Shown: one piece after another, positions 37,739 through 47,245 of the stretch | Numbering within the stretch: the stretch's first letter is position 1 | Layout of the letters: each line of letters opens with the position of its first letter | Assembly (NCBI GenBank): GCA_004212155.1 | Contig: RXIG01000001.1 | Span: 1 to 64,000 of the forward strand | Reading direction: 5' to 3' | Origin: an archaeon | GTDB taxonomy: Archaea; Methanobacteriota_B; Thermococci; Methanofastidiosales; NM3 | Length of the DNA stretch: 64,000 nt | Translations under genes and position numbers: made by a program | Notes under the pieces: model-generated | Database searches by the model: none | Seen by the model: only the letters and a program-made list of their open reading frames with translations | Told to the model about the DNA's origin: nothing

Positions 37739-38722
37739 ATGCTGCAATTGCACCTTGATGACCTTGCAGAGAAGGTCGTTGCCCGTGGCGCTCGCCGAGT
37801 CGGCGTACAGCTTCCGTTCGGCCTGAGGCGCAGGGCGCGCGAGATCGCCAAGATATTCGGCGATCGAGGTATCGAGGTCGTGTTCTCGGGCACGCCGAGC
37901 TACGGAGCATGCGACGTTGCCGATGCCCAGATGGCCCGTGCCGATGTCGATCTGCTCGTTCATTTTGGCCACAGCGCCATGCTTCCCGACAGCTCGATAC
38001 CCGTGCTTTACTGGGAGGTCGTCGATGATGTCGACATCATCAAGACAATCAGGCAGCATCGAGACGAGCTCCGTTCTCGCGGGCGTTCGGTGGGTCTCGT
38101 AACGACCGTTCAGCACGTCCACCAGCTGCCCTCCGTTCGTGACTATCTCGTCTCCGAGGGATTCAACGCGCGTATCGGCGATGCATCGATACGGGTCTCA
38201 TATCCTGGACAGGTGCTGGGATGCTCGTTCGAGACTGCATCATCGCTTGACGTCGACTTCTTCCTTTATGTCGGAACCGGTTACTTTCACCCTGTGGGGA
38301 TATCGCTTGCCACCGATCGCCCTGTGATGTATTGCGACCCCTATACGGAACAGTGCATCGATGTGACCCCTGTGCGCGACAGGATCGTAAGGAAACGTTA
38401 TGCCGTCATCGAGAAGGCGCGCGCTGCAACGCACTTTGCCGTTGTCGTATCGACGCGAAGGGGCCAGTATCGCATCGACGAGGCCTTGAACATCAAAAAG
38501 CTTTTAAGAGAGCACGGAAAAACATGCCACATCATAGTAGCAGAGGCTGTCGATGCGGCACTCGTGCAGGACTTTGGATTCGATGCATATGTCGTGGCAG
38601 CATGCCCGCGCATTGCGATCGACGATGCACCCTCTTTTGAGAAACCGGTGCTCACAGTCACCGAGGTGCCCCTTCTCTTTGATGATGGACCGTATCAGTT
38701 CGATGAGATACATAAACTTTAA
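37739..38722 (+). CDS. dph2: diphthamide biosynthesis protein Dph2
   Basis: VFSGTPSYGACDVADAQM...VLGCSFETASSLDVDFFLYVGTGYFHPVG...DAYVVAACPRIAIDD. Confidence 0.92.
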   Translation: MLQLHLDDLAEKVVARGARRVGVQLPFGLRRRAREIAKIFGDRGIEVVFSGTPSYGACDVADAQMARADVDLLVHFGHSAMLPDSSIPVLYWEVVDDVDIIKTIRQHRDELRSRGRSVGLVTTVQHVHQLPSVRDYLVSEGFNARIGDASIRVSYPGQVLGCSFETASSLDVDFFLYVGTGYFHPVGISLATDRPVMYCDPYTEQCIDVTPVRDRIVRKRYAVIEKARAATHFAVVVSTRRGQYRIDEALNIKKLLREHGKTCHIIVAEAVDAALVQDFGFDAYVVAACPRIAIDDAPSFEKPVLTVTEVPLLFDDGPYQFDEIHKL

Positions 38723-38759
38723 AAGAATATTTATTGCATGATAAAATGGAGTTGGAACA

Positions 38760-39344
38760 ATGAATAACGAAGGAGTTAAGTCTGGAGACTTCGTGATCCC
38801 GGGCGATGTGTTGGGAGTTGGCGAGGAGTTCATGCCCGGCATAGGTGCGTATGAGGAGGATGGAATCATCTACTCGTCGGTCGCGGGCATCGTTGATCTG
38901 GACATGCAGAAGAGAAAGGCCTCGGTCGAGGCACGAACAGACCTTCCCCCCGTACCGAGGGAGGGCGATGCAGTGATATGCGAGGTCGTTGACCTTCGCT
39001 CACAGATGGCGATGGTCGAGTTGCTCGCAAAGAGCGGCCAGTTGGATCGCGCGCTTTCTATCCCTACGAAGGGACGTGTCTACATATCTCAGTCGAGCAA
39101 GCGCTACGTGACGAATCTGCAAAACGAGTTCCGCATCGGCGACATCATACGAGCACGCGTACGCGATACCCGGAAATACCCTGTGGAGCTCTCGACAGTG
39201 GATGCCGATCTTGGAGTCATACTGGGCCTCTGCACGAAATGCAGGCACGTTCTCAAGAAGAAGGGATCCAAGCTTACCTGTCCGAACTGCGGTAGCGTTG
39301 AGACGCGCAAGATGGCCTCAGACTACGGAGAAGGGTCAATTTAG
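38760..39344 (+). CDS. csl4: exosome RNA-binding protein Csl4
   Basis: VIPGDVLGVGEEFMPGIGAYEEDGIIYSSVAG; S1-like domain; C-terminal zinc ribbon CTKCRHVLKKKGSKLTCPNCG. Confidence 0.92.
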   Translation: MNNEGVKSGDFVIPGDVLGVGEEFMPGIGAYEEDGIIYSSVAGIVDLDMQKRKASVEARTDLPPVPREGDAVICEVVDLRSQMAMVELLAKSGQLDRALSIPTKGRVYISQSSKRYVTNLQNEFRIGDIIRARVRDTRKYPVELSTVDADLGVILGLCTKCRHVLKKKGSKLTCPNCGSVETRKMASDYGEGSI

Positions 39345-39354
39345 GTGAAGGCGC

Positions 39355-39624
39355 ATGGAAATTGAGGTGCTCACGGAAACGGAAACTCAGATGGAGCTCA
39401 TCATTCATGGAGAAGGCCATTCGCTCGTCAATTTGCTCAGGAGCTACCTCGAGGAGGATGAGCATGTGACCTTTGCAGCATACAACATAGCGCATCCGCT
39501 GCTTGACAATACGCGCCCTCGCCTTGAGATTCGTACGGACGGGACAAAGACACCTCGTCAGGCGCTTATCGAGGCAAACGAGCTCCTTCACACTCAGGTC
39601 ACCGAATTCAAGCAGGCGATCTGA
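39355..39624 (+). CDS. rpoL: RNA polymerase subunit L
   Basis: ELIIHGEGHSLVNLLRSYLEEDEHVTFAAYNIAHPL. Confidence 0.92.
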   Translation: MEIEVLTETETQMELIIHGEGHSLVNLLRSYLEEDEHVTFAAYNIAHPLLDNTRPRLEIRTDGTKTPRQALIEANELLHTQVTEFKQAI

Positions 39625-39627
39625 ACA

Positions 39628-40002
39628 ATGGGTGGCCACTCCACGTTTGGCGATGTGCTCGTCAACTATGTATGTTCAGTAGCCAAGCTGCGAGTAACGG
39701 GCCTGTATGACGGCATTAAGGTATCAAATCATGTACTCATGCAGGCGCTCAATCATTCCAAGGTGGCATCGCCGCCACGGACCGACAAACACCAGAAGGG
39801 CGACTTCGTCGAGGCGCTCATCGCAGGTGCATGGGGTTCACTCTTTTCTACCGACGATATGATCGACATCATCAGCTCTTCGTTTGAGGGCAAAGACCTT
39901 TCCACGCGCGAATCGTTCATTGATGCCCAGATCAAGGCATTCAGCGTTCTTTTGGACCGGATACATGACTCCGGGCTCGATACAGAGCAGCGCAGGCTAT
40001 GA
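39628..40002 (+). CDS. RNase III-like domain family protein (archaeal)
   Basis: FGDVLVNYVCSVAKLRVTGLYDGIKVSNHVLMQAL...KGDFVEALIAGAW. Confidence 0.6.
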   Translation: MGGHSTFGDVLVNYVCSVAKLRVTGLYDGIKVSNHVLMQALNHSKVASPPRTDKHQKGDFVEALIAGAWGSLFSTDDMIDIISSSFEGKDLSTRESFIDAQIKAFSVLLDRIHDSGLDTEQRRL

Positions 40003-40729
40003 TGGCAAACGTTATTCCCACCATCGCATAAAGGGGTAGCTCCCGCTCGTCCTCCTCTTTCATAGCATTGGCGTCCACCCATGCTGAATAGAGCAATGAT
40101 GCTAGCAGGTCTACGTACGACCCCAGCTGCAACGTAACGACCGGCCTGAGCGCATCCCACTCCTTTTCCTCGCCCAAGCGGATGGTCTCGTCATAGAGCG
40201 CGCTTGCCTCGAGGGAGCGTTCGGCTACGGCCTGTTGGACATCTTCGATATATGAAGTGTGCTGGCACGAAAGCTCCAGAGAGGCGACGATCTCATTGAC
40301 CCATGTCTCGACCGTTCCATGCGCCGGGACGTAGGGACCCGTATGGAGCGCGCAGAGCGCATCGCCCACATAGTGGCTCACGACGCCCGCATCAAAGGCT
40401 GCCTCATCATATTTCCCCTCTGCCAGGTCCTCGACGAGACGGTCATACCAGTAAGCGGCGGCCTGTGGCGCCTTGCCGTATCCGGAAGGGTATGAGAGAT
40501 GGTAGATGAGATCTCCTCGCGGATCGTCGCATGCGCGCCATAGGTCTGGCAGCGTCGACGTGTGCACGATCTCGTCGTGGTGCTGGAAATAGGCATCGCA
40601 TCCAACCCCATCGAGCGCAAGAATGGCCTCATGCGTCACCACCTCATGCGTGTGGCTGCCCCACGCAGAGGCCGGCGCGGCAAGCATGACCATCAAAAGT
40701 GGGACAATGGTCAGGTATATTCGATTCAT
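39941..40729 (-). CDS. zinc-dependent phospholipase C-like secreted/membrane protein
   Basis: Signal peptide; WGSHTHEVVTHEAI; HYVGDALCALHTGPY; C-terminal TM. Confidence 0.7.
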   Translation of the reverse strand: MNRIYLTIVPLLMVMLAAPASAWGSHTHEVVTHEAILALDGVGCDAYFQHHDEIVHTSTLPDLWRACDDPRGDLIYHLSYPSGYGKAPQAAAYWYDRLVEDLAEGKYDEAAFDAGVVSHYVGDALCALHTGPYVPAHGTVETWVNEIVASLELSCQHTSYIEDVQQAVAERSLEASALYDETIRLGEEKEWDALRPVVTLQLGSYVDLLASLLYSAWVDANAMKEEDERELPLYAMVGITFAIIACAALYRARSHVSGPKER

Positions 40730-40831
40730 ACATATTTTCGTTAATGTGCATATTTATTTTTTTATGCAATAATATGGTATTTTCTTGCCATATTCACTTT
40801 ATTGATTCACTTCGCAGTGCTCTTTGATACC

Positions 40832-41488
40832 ATGAAACAGATATTTTGTCTATGCATATGCATAATGGTCGTGGCAGCGCCTTATGCATTCGCGCTGGAA
40901 GCCGAACCAGAGGAGCCCATCATCGTGATCAATGAGGTCATGGTCAACCCCGATGCGGTATCGGACTCGCGAGGTGAGTGGATCGAGCTCTACAATACGA
41001 GCTCAAATCCCGTCTCGCTCCTAGGATGGACCGTGACAGATGGAAAACGGGACATGTTCATCATCGATGAGGATATTGCCATATCCCCTGATGGATACGT
41101 TGTCTTGGCCCGTTGCGGCGACCCATTGAGGAACGGAGGGGTGCATGCAGACTTCGAGTATAGTGGCATGTACCTTGCCAACGGGGGCGATGCCATCATG
41201 TTGTTCGATAAGATGGGCGCAGTTCATGATGCGCTCTTCTACTCGGAGGAACGCGGGTTCACAATCCCTTGCGGCGCATCGCTTGAGGTAAAGGACCCCT
41301 TCAAGACCAATACTCCTAGTTCCCAGTGGGCGCCAAGCACGAGCGTATTCGGTGATGGCGATTTTTGCACACCGGGAACTTGCAATAGCTGGTACGTCCC
41401 CCCGGACCCTGTTCAGAAACCTCCTCGCGGTGCGCTCTTTTTCCTGTTCAAGAAGGGTATCCTGCCTGTTGATGGGTTCCTGGAATGA
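40832..41488 (+). CDS. secreted lamin-tail-domain (LTD) protein
   Basis: IVINEVMVNPDAVSDSRGEWIELYNTSSNPVSLLGWTVTDG typical LTD. Confidence 0.8.
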   Translation: MKQIFCLCICIMVVAAPYAFALEAEPEEPIIVINEVMVNPDAVSDSRGEWIELYNTSSNPVSLLGWTVTDGKRDMFIIDEDIAISPDGYVVLARCGDPLRNGGVHADFEYSGMYLANGGDAIMLFDKMGAVHDALFYSEERGFTIPCGASLEVKDPFKTNTPSSQWAPSTSVFGDGDFCTPGTCNSWYVPPDPVQKPPRGALFFLFKKGILPVDGFLE

Positions 41489-41824
41489 ACCGGCATGAAA
41501 AGGGGCATTGTCGTTCGTATCTTCCCACGGTGAATGGAATACGAACGGCAACAGACCGAAAGGTTTATATATGAGCCTAAATTTACTGGTATTAGCTGAT
41601 TTTAAGGCCTTTATAGGTCGCTTCCTCCGCATACGATGTGTAAATATCCAATACAGTTGTATTCATAAGGCGCTATCCCATGCCGTCTTCGTTTACTCTG
41701 TAGCTTTTGTCGGGGGGATGATAGAACCAGCTCGATCTTTAGAAAATATCGTATATGAAAGGAAATTATTTTCTAAAAAACATTATGGTCTTGATTCATC
41801 AAATGACTACGTAAGGGTGATGAA

Positions 41825-43750
41825 TTGTCTTCAGAAGAAATTTTAAAAAGTATTGAAAAGGTGGTCAATGAAACGATCCCTTCAGGTGCTACCATTACTC
41901 ACATCGACTTCGAGGGTCCCGAAGTAGTCATATACACTCGCAATCCTTCACTACTCGTTAGTGACGCGGATCTGATAAAGGATCTTGCCAAGAAGTTGCG
42001 CAAGCGTGTTGTCATTCGGCCCGACTCATCGATCATCATGCCTGAAGAGAAGGCAATAGAGAAAATCAAGGAACTCGTACCAAAGGAAGCGGAGATAACT
42101 GATATCACATTCGACCCGGGGATCTCGGAGGTCATCATAGAGGCAAAGAAGCCCGGGCTTGCGATTGGGAAGTCGGGGAGCACGCTGCGTGAGATCACAA
42201 AGAACGTCCGATGGGCGCCACGTATCGTCCGCACGCCGCCGATGTCGTCCACAACGGTCCAGGCCATACGTTCCACGCTCCACAGGGAGCACAATGAACG
42301 CAAACGCATCATGCGTGCGGTCGGACACAAGATCTATCGTGACGAGAACATACGTTCCGACTGGATCCGCATCACATCGCTTGGCGGATTCCGCGAGGTG
42401 GGGCGGTCCTGCCTGCTTCTTCAGACCAATGAGAGCAACATTATGCTCGACTGTGGCGTCAACATCGCCTCGGATGATCCCGCAAAGGCGTATCCCTTCC
42501 TCAGCGCTCCTGAGTTCAAGTATATCCTCTCCTCAAACGAGCTCGATGCGATCATCATAACTCACGCACACCTTGACCACTCGGGGTTCGTGCCCTATCT
42601 CTTCAAGTCACTTTATGATGGTCCCGTCTACTGCACGCCAGCGACACGTGACCTGATGATGCTTTTGCAAAAGGATTTCGTCGAGATCGCAAAACGAGAG
42701 GGAAAGCCTTGTCCCTACGGCATGAAGGAGATCAAGGATACGATCACACATACGATACCGCTTGATTACAAGGAAGTGCGCGATATCGCCCCCGATGTGC
42801 GCCTTACATTGCACAATGCGGGACACATACTCGGTTCTTCGATTGTGCATTTGCATGTGGGCAACGGTCTTCACAATGTCGCATATACGGGCGACCTCAA
42901 GTTCTCGAAGACACGCCTTCTCGAACCGGCAAACGTGCGATTCCCACGGCTTGAGACACTCATCCTTGAGAGCACGTATGGGGGTTCGAAAAACATCCAA
43001 CCTACCCGTGAGGATGCTGAACGCGACCTTCTAAAGACGATACGGCGCACCATAGAGCGAAAGGGAAAGGTACTCATACCTGTGCTCGCAGTGGGTCGTG
43101 CGCAGGAGCTCATGCTCGTGCTCGAGGAGGCCATGCGCCACAAAAAGCTCCCAGAGGTGCCCATCTACCTTGACGGCATGATATGGGAGGCAACGGCCAT
43201 CCACACTGCATATCCCGAGTATCTCTCAAAATCCGTTCGAGACCAGATATTCCATCAGGAACACAACCCCTTCCTCTCCAAGGTGTTTGACAGCGTGCCA
43301 AACTCTAACAGGAGGAAAGAGATTATGGAGGGCGACCCTGCCATCATCCTTGCAACGTCTGGCATGCTCGTCGGTGGTTCGTCGGTCGAATACTTCAAGA
43401 ACTTCGCTCCCGACAAGCGAAATAGCATCATTTTCGTGAGTTACCAGGCCGAGGGTTCGATGGGTTCGCGCGTCCAGAAAGGCTGGAACGAGGTCACCAT
43501 GAAGAACGAACTCGGGAGGACCGAGGCGATCAACATCAACATGGAGATTCGGACCATAGAAGGATTTTCGGGCCATTCGGACCGCAATCAGCTCATCAAC
43601 TTCGTGCGCAAGGTAAGCAATGGCACAGAAAAGGTGTTTACCAACCATGGCGAGAGCGGAAAATGCATAGACCTTGCATCATCGATCTACAAGATGTTCA
43701 AGGTCGAGACGCGGTCACCACTCAACCTTGAGACGATGCGCGTCTATTAG
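41825..43750 (+). CDS. aCPSF1/FttA-type KH-beta-CASP ribonuclease
   Basis: N-terminal KH-like domains; ITHAHLDHSGFVPYL; ILESTYGGS; beta-CASP; FSGHSD; TTG start. Confidence 0.93.
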   Translation: MSSEEILKSIEKVVNETIPSGATITHIDFEGPEVVIYTRNPSLLVSDADLIKDLAKKLRKRVVIRPDSSIIMPEEKAIEKIKELVPKEAEITDITFDPGISEVIIEAKKPGLAIGKSGSTLREITKNVRWAPRIVRTPPMSSTTVQAIRSTLHREHNERKRIMRAVGHKIYRDENIRSDWIRITSLGGFREVGRSCLLLQTNESNIMLDCGVNIASDDPAKAYPFLSAPEFKYILSSNELDAIIITHAHLDHSGFVPYLFKSLYDGPVYCTPATRDLMMLLQKDFVEIAKREGKPCPYGMKEIKDTITHTIPLDYKEVRDIAPDVRLTLHNAGHILGSSIVHLHVGNGLHNVAYTGDLKFSKTRLLEPANVRFPRLETLILESTYGGSKNIQPTREDAERDLLKTIRRTIERKGKVLIPVLAVGRAQELMLVLEEAMRHKKLPEVPIYLDGMIWEATAIHTAYPEYLSKSVRDQIFHQEHNPFLSKVFDSVPNSNRRKEIMEGDPAIILATSGMLVGGSSVEYFKNFAPDKRNSIIFVSYQAEGSMGSRVQKGWNEVTMKNELGRTEAININMEIRTIEGFSGHSDRNQLINFVRKVSNGTEKVFTNHGESGKCIDLASSIYKMFKVETRSPLNLETMRVY

Positions 43751-43781
43751 AATCCAAAAATAAAGGGGAGTAACCATACGG

Positions 43782-44048
43782 TTACTCTATCACATCCTTT
43801 CTGTCGACGACCTTGCCACAGTTCATGCACTTGGCAATCTCCGTTCCGACAAGGTAGTCTCCAAATCCGCAGTCGCACGTAGGGCCGTTTTCTACGTATT
43901 CGACGACAGGCTCTTCCAGTTGAACCGAACCTCCGCAATGCTCGCATGTAAGGCTATCGTCGCCCACAAGCCAGTCTGCAAATCCGCAGTCGCACTTATG
44001 TGCGCCGGTGATGCGATCGTTTTTCTTGATTTTCCTAATCGTTCCCAT
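43782..44048 (-). CDS. duplicated zinc-ribbon-like small protein
   Basis: CDCGFADWLVGDDSLTCEHCGG and CDCGFGDYLVGTEIAKCMNCGK tandem motifs. Confidence 0.75.
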   Translation of the reverse strand: MGTIRKIKKNDRITGAHKCDCGFADWLVGDDSLTCEHCGGSVQLEEPVVEYVENGPTCDCGFGDYLVGTEIAKCMNCGKVVDRKDVIE

Positions 44049-44117
44049 TGTTTCCACCTCATACACTATTTCTCGAAGAGATATTAAAATATTCCCTATT
44101 ATCGGGATTGAAAAGGC

Positions 44118-45068
44118 TTAATCGAGGATATCCCAGAGCGCATCGTGCTCGGGCATGTCAAGCGTACGTCCACTTTCAACGATCGAGCCTATGAACGCAT
44201 GTTCTATGTGGGCGCCTGCGAGGACATCGTGAACTGCGTTCACATGTGCAGGAGGCACGGTGGCGATGAGCGCACCTGAGCTGATGAGCTTCAGGGGATC
44301 GCATTCGAAATGCCTGCACAGCTTCTTCGTGACATCTGGTACGGGTATGGCCGCCGGGTCGACATCAAAACCGTATCCCGATGCCTCTGCCATCTCGTTG
44401 AGCGCCCCTGCGATCCCACCCTCTGTAGGGTCGTGCATGCTCGTTACGTACGATCGGATGAGGCGTGCTTCTGGAACGACGGATATGAGCGACGAGAATC
44501 CCTTTGCTATCGAGAGCTCATGCGTTGTGAGCACGCCTGCGAGCTCATCCTCACGTTCACTGGCCAGTATGGACGTTCCCTCAAGGGCGGCACCCTTCGT
44601 AAGCACGATGGCATCCCCTGGGCAGGCCCCGGACGTGGGTATGTACCGTGACGTGTAGCCAAACATCGTTCCGGCAATGATTGTCATGTCGATGGATGAT
44701 ACGAACTCGGTATGTCCGCCGACGACCGTCGCTCCGACCTCCTTGCAGGCCTTGCCGATCTGGCCCACGATGTCTCGTAGACCCTCTTCGCCAACCGAGC
44801 TCTTGAGCAGTATGGTCGGCATGAAGAACTGGGGGTCTGCACCCGTCACGGCCACGTCGTTGGCGTTCACGTGGACCGCGATATGTCCTATGTTCTTTTT
44901 GGCTCCCGTCACGGGATCGCTTGCCACGACGTGGTACGAATCGTCTATCTGCAATACGGCCGCATCCTCTCCAACTCCGGGACCCACCTTCACAAGAGAT
45001 GATGCGGGTCCGAGCGAGGAGAAGACGATCTTTTTCAGCATTGCTGGAGGGATCTTACCTGCATACAT
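44118..45068 (-). CDS. AIR synthase-related protein (HypE/ThiL-like)
   Basis: GPGVGEDAAVLQI...NDVAVTGADPQFF...VVGGHTEF...MHDPTEGGIAGALNEMAEASG. Confidence 0.85.
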   Translation of the reverse strand: MYAGKIPPAMLKKIVFSSLGPASSLVKVGPGVGEDAAVLQIDDSYHVVASDPVTGAKKNIGHIAVHVNANDVAVTGADPQFFMPTILLKSSVGEEGLRDIVGQIGKACKEVGATVVGGHTEFVSSIDMTIIAGTMFGYTSRYIPTSGACPGDAIVLTKGAALEGTSILASEREDELAGVLTTHELSIAKGFSSLISVVPEARLIRSYVTSMHDPTEGGIAGALNEMAEASGYGFDVDPAAIPVPDVTKKLCRHFECDPLKLISSGALIATVPPAHVNAVHDVLAGAHIEHAFIGSIVESGRTLDMPEHDALWDILD

Positions 45069-45172
45069 GGTCTCATCTACCGGTGTCTCTTAAAAGGGGA
45101 CTACAACAACCTAAAAATACTTTTCTCATAAACGGGCGCTTCTACCGCGGGTACAAGGAATCCTTACCTCAT

Positions 45173-46774
45173 TTACCCCTCTAAATCATCGGTCAATTGG
45201 TCGACGAGATGTCCGAACGGTTCGGTGGACCCTTTCATGGCGCCCTTGACAATATAAGGCATATGGGCGCGCACCATCTCGTAGAGCCTCTCGGCCTGTT
45301 CCTTGTTCGTTGAATGGATGTGTTTTGCTTTACGGTCTGCCGACACCATGTCGCCGCGTATCGTCATCTTGAAATCCGGAGTTCGCACCAGGGCGCGCCG
45401 TTCCTTGCGCATCCTGACCTCATGCTCGGGCATCTGCAAATGCTCTTTCTTGTCGTTTAGCACGTATGAGACTTCGCCAAGCTTGATCGAGACGCTGTTC
45501 TTGTCTATTGAGATGTCGCGAGCAGGCCCGTTTGCAACGGTCTTGTCATCGTCCTGTCGGATCACCGTCGTTCCCTCGGTGGTGAGAATGGATATTTCTA
45601 AACCCTCAGGCAACTCCAAGGCCGGGTATTCCTTGTCAACGAACTCCCGGGCCCCTATGCGCACGCGGGCTTGCTTTCCCTTCCGGTCCATGACTTCTAT
45701 GGGACCGAACTTTACATATTCCCCCTCCTCACCCTCAAAGACCTTGATGAACGGAAGGGATATGCGATTACCCCTTTCCTCAAGACGCGCCCGCAGCTGT
45801 TCGATCTCCTCTGCGGATGCATCCTTGTTCGTCGCAAGGATCCTTGCAAGTTCGCGAACCTCCTCCTTGTCGAGGCCGATGCGCTCAAAGTCGCTTGCCG
45901 TTGCTGCGGTGGCAAATTGTGTCGCTGCGACACTCGGCCACTCTGTTCCATAACAATAGCAGTAGCCCATGAATGGTACGTTCTCACGCTGCTTCCCCAT
46001 AGGTACCTCATACGAACCTTGCCCGAAGTAGACGGTGCCGACCATCACATCATCATCAAGGACATCGACGCAGATCGTGCCTTCCTCGATGGTAAGCGGC
46101 ATACGGCCGTCGACTACGAGGTCGTCCTCGATCACCTTCACTTCCTCTGCCACATCGAGTCGCCTCGTCGTGACCTCACGCATCGAATCTGTGATATGGT
46201 ATATTTTCTCCTCTATGAAGTCGAAGTCCTGGGTCTTGGTGAAGACGCCCGATACGTATCCCACAGCAAATGCGATGATGCCGGATATCAGCATCGTGTC
46301 CTGATAGTCCGGGTAGAGGCCAAGCAGTTTGAAGGTGCCCCATAGGACCACGATGACGATGCCCAATCCGTATAGTGTCGAGCGCGCTTGCCAGTATCCC
46401 CTTCTCGTCTTCATGGCTCTGACGGCAAATCCTACTGACACCGATATGATGGAGAGCGCGAGCGCGTAGATGATGTACTGGTCCCACCAAGGCTCCAACC
46501 ACCCCACCAGATCGAAGAAGAGAAGCAGTATCCACACGCCAAAGAGTGTGGTGCCAAGTTTCCTGAAGGCCGTTGAGATCTGCTTGTCGATGGGGTAGAT
46601 CTCCCTGAAACCATCGATGAAAGAACCGATTGCCCACAGGGCGAACATGATAAATAGAAACTGAACCTTGTATTCATACGACCCCAGCACGTCTGAGACG
46701 AGGCTCAGGGCCCACAAGAGGAAGAATACCACTCCTGCTTTGTGCATGATGTCCTTGATCGTATTGACGCTCAT
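45173..46774 (-). CDS. hypothetical membrane protein, about 6 TM plus large cytoplasmic region
   Basis: 533 aa; N-terminal hydrophobic half, C-terminal soluble region. Confidence 0.6.
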   Translation of the reverse strand: MSVNTIKDIMHKAGVVFFLLWALSLVSDVLGSYEYKVQFLFIMFALWAIGSFIDGFREIYPIDKQISTAFRKLGTTLFGVWILLLFFDLVGWLEPWWDQYIIYALALSIISVSVGFAVRAMKTRRGYWQARSTLYGLGIVIVVLWGTFKLLGLYPDYQDTMLISGIIAFAVGYVSGVFTKTQDFDFIEEKIYHITDSMREVTTRRLDVAEEVKVIEDDLVVDGRMPLTIEEGTICVDVLDDDVMVGTVYFGQGSYEVPMGKQRENVPFMGYCYCYGTEWPSVAATQFATAATASDFERIGLDKEEVRELARILATNKDASAEEIEQLRARLEERGNRISLPFIKVFEGEEGEYVKFGPIEVMDRKGKQARVRIGAREFVDKEYPALELPEGLEISILTTEGTTVIRQDDDKTVANGPARDISIDKNSVSIKLGEVSYVLNDKKEHLQMPEHEVRMRKERRALVRTPDFKMTIRGDMVSADRKAKHIHSTNKEQAERLYEMVRAHMPYIVKGAMKGSTEPFGHLVDQLTDDLEG

Positions 46775-46778
46775 GATA

Positions 46779-47183
46779 TCACTCCTTCTCAGGGTACATT
46801 ACATTATAAAAGTACGATGCCATCTCGAGGGCACGCTTTCCCAGGTCCGTTATCCCGTATTTTCCTCTAAACCGTTCTTGTGATATGAGGCCCACATCCC
46901 TCAGCACGGTCAGATGAAATCGCAAGGGGCTGTGGTCAAGGGTCGTTGCCTCTACGAGTTGGGAAAAATACAGATCGTCGCTTTCAAGAACGACGAGAAG
47001 TTTAAGGCGCTCCTCGTTGGCGAGCGCCTTGAAGAGGTCAGCGCACGTACCGATGTCAAATGACGTAGGCTGGGCTGGTATATGCTGGACCTGGTGCACG
47101 TCGGTCACGACATGGCGTTTGATCTCCTCAATGTCCTTTTTCAATTCGGTGATCTGCACGTGTATGTCTTCATGAGATTCCAT
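46779..47183 (-). CDS. ArsR-like winged-helix regulator
   Basis: DLFKALANEERLKLLVVLESDDLYFSQLVEATTLDHSPLRFHLTVLRDVGLISQER. Confidence 0.85.
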   Translation of the reverse strand: MESHEDIHVQITELKKDIEEIKRHVVTDVHQVQHIPAQPTSFDIGTCADLFKALANEERLKLLVVLESDDLYFSQLVEATTLDHSPLRFHLTVLRDVGLISQERFRGKYGITDLGKRALEMASYFYNVMYPEKE

Positions 47184-47188
47184 GCTTT

Positions 47189-47203
47189 CACTATATATTA
47201 GTG
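47189..47203. promoter_or_regulatory. CACTA-TATAT-TAGTG inverted repeat upstream of ArsR-like gene
   Basis: Perfect 5-bp arms, 5 nt upstream of the ATG at 47183. Confidence 0.4.
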
Positions 47204-47245
47204 CATTTGAAGTATATATAAATGTTTCTGAAAAGTAGAATAATG

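Noticed and set aside
41508-41846. 112-aa ORF upstream of aCPSF1
   Set aside because: No recognisable domain, no clear SD, overlaps the aCPSF1 start; cannot be supported as coding.
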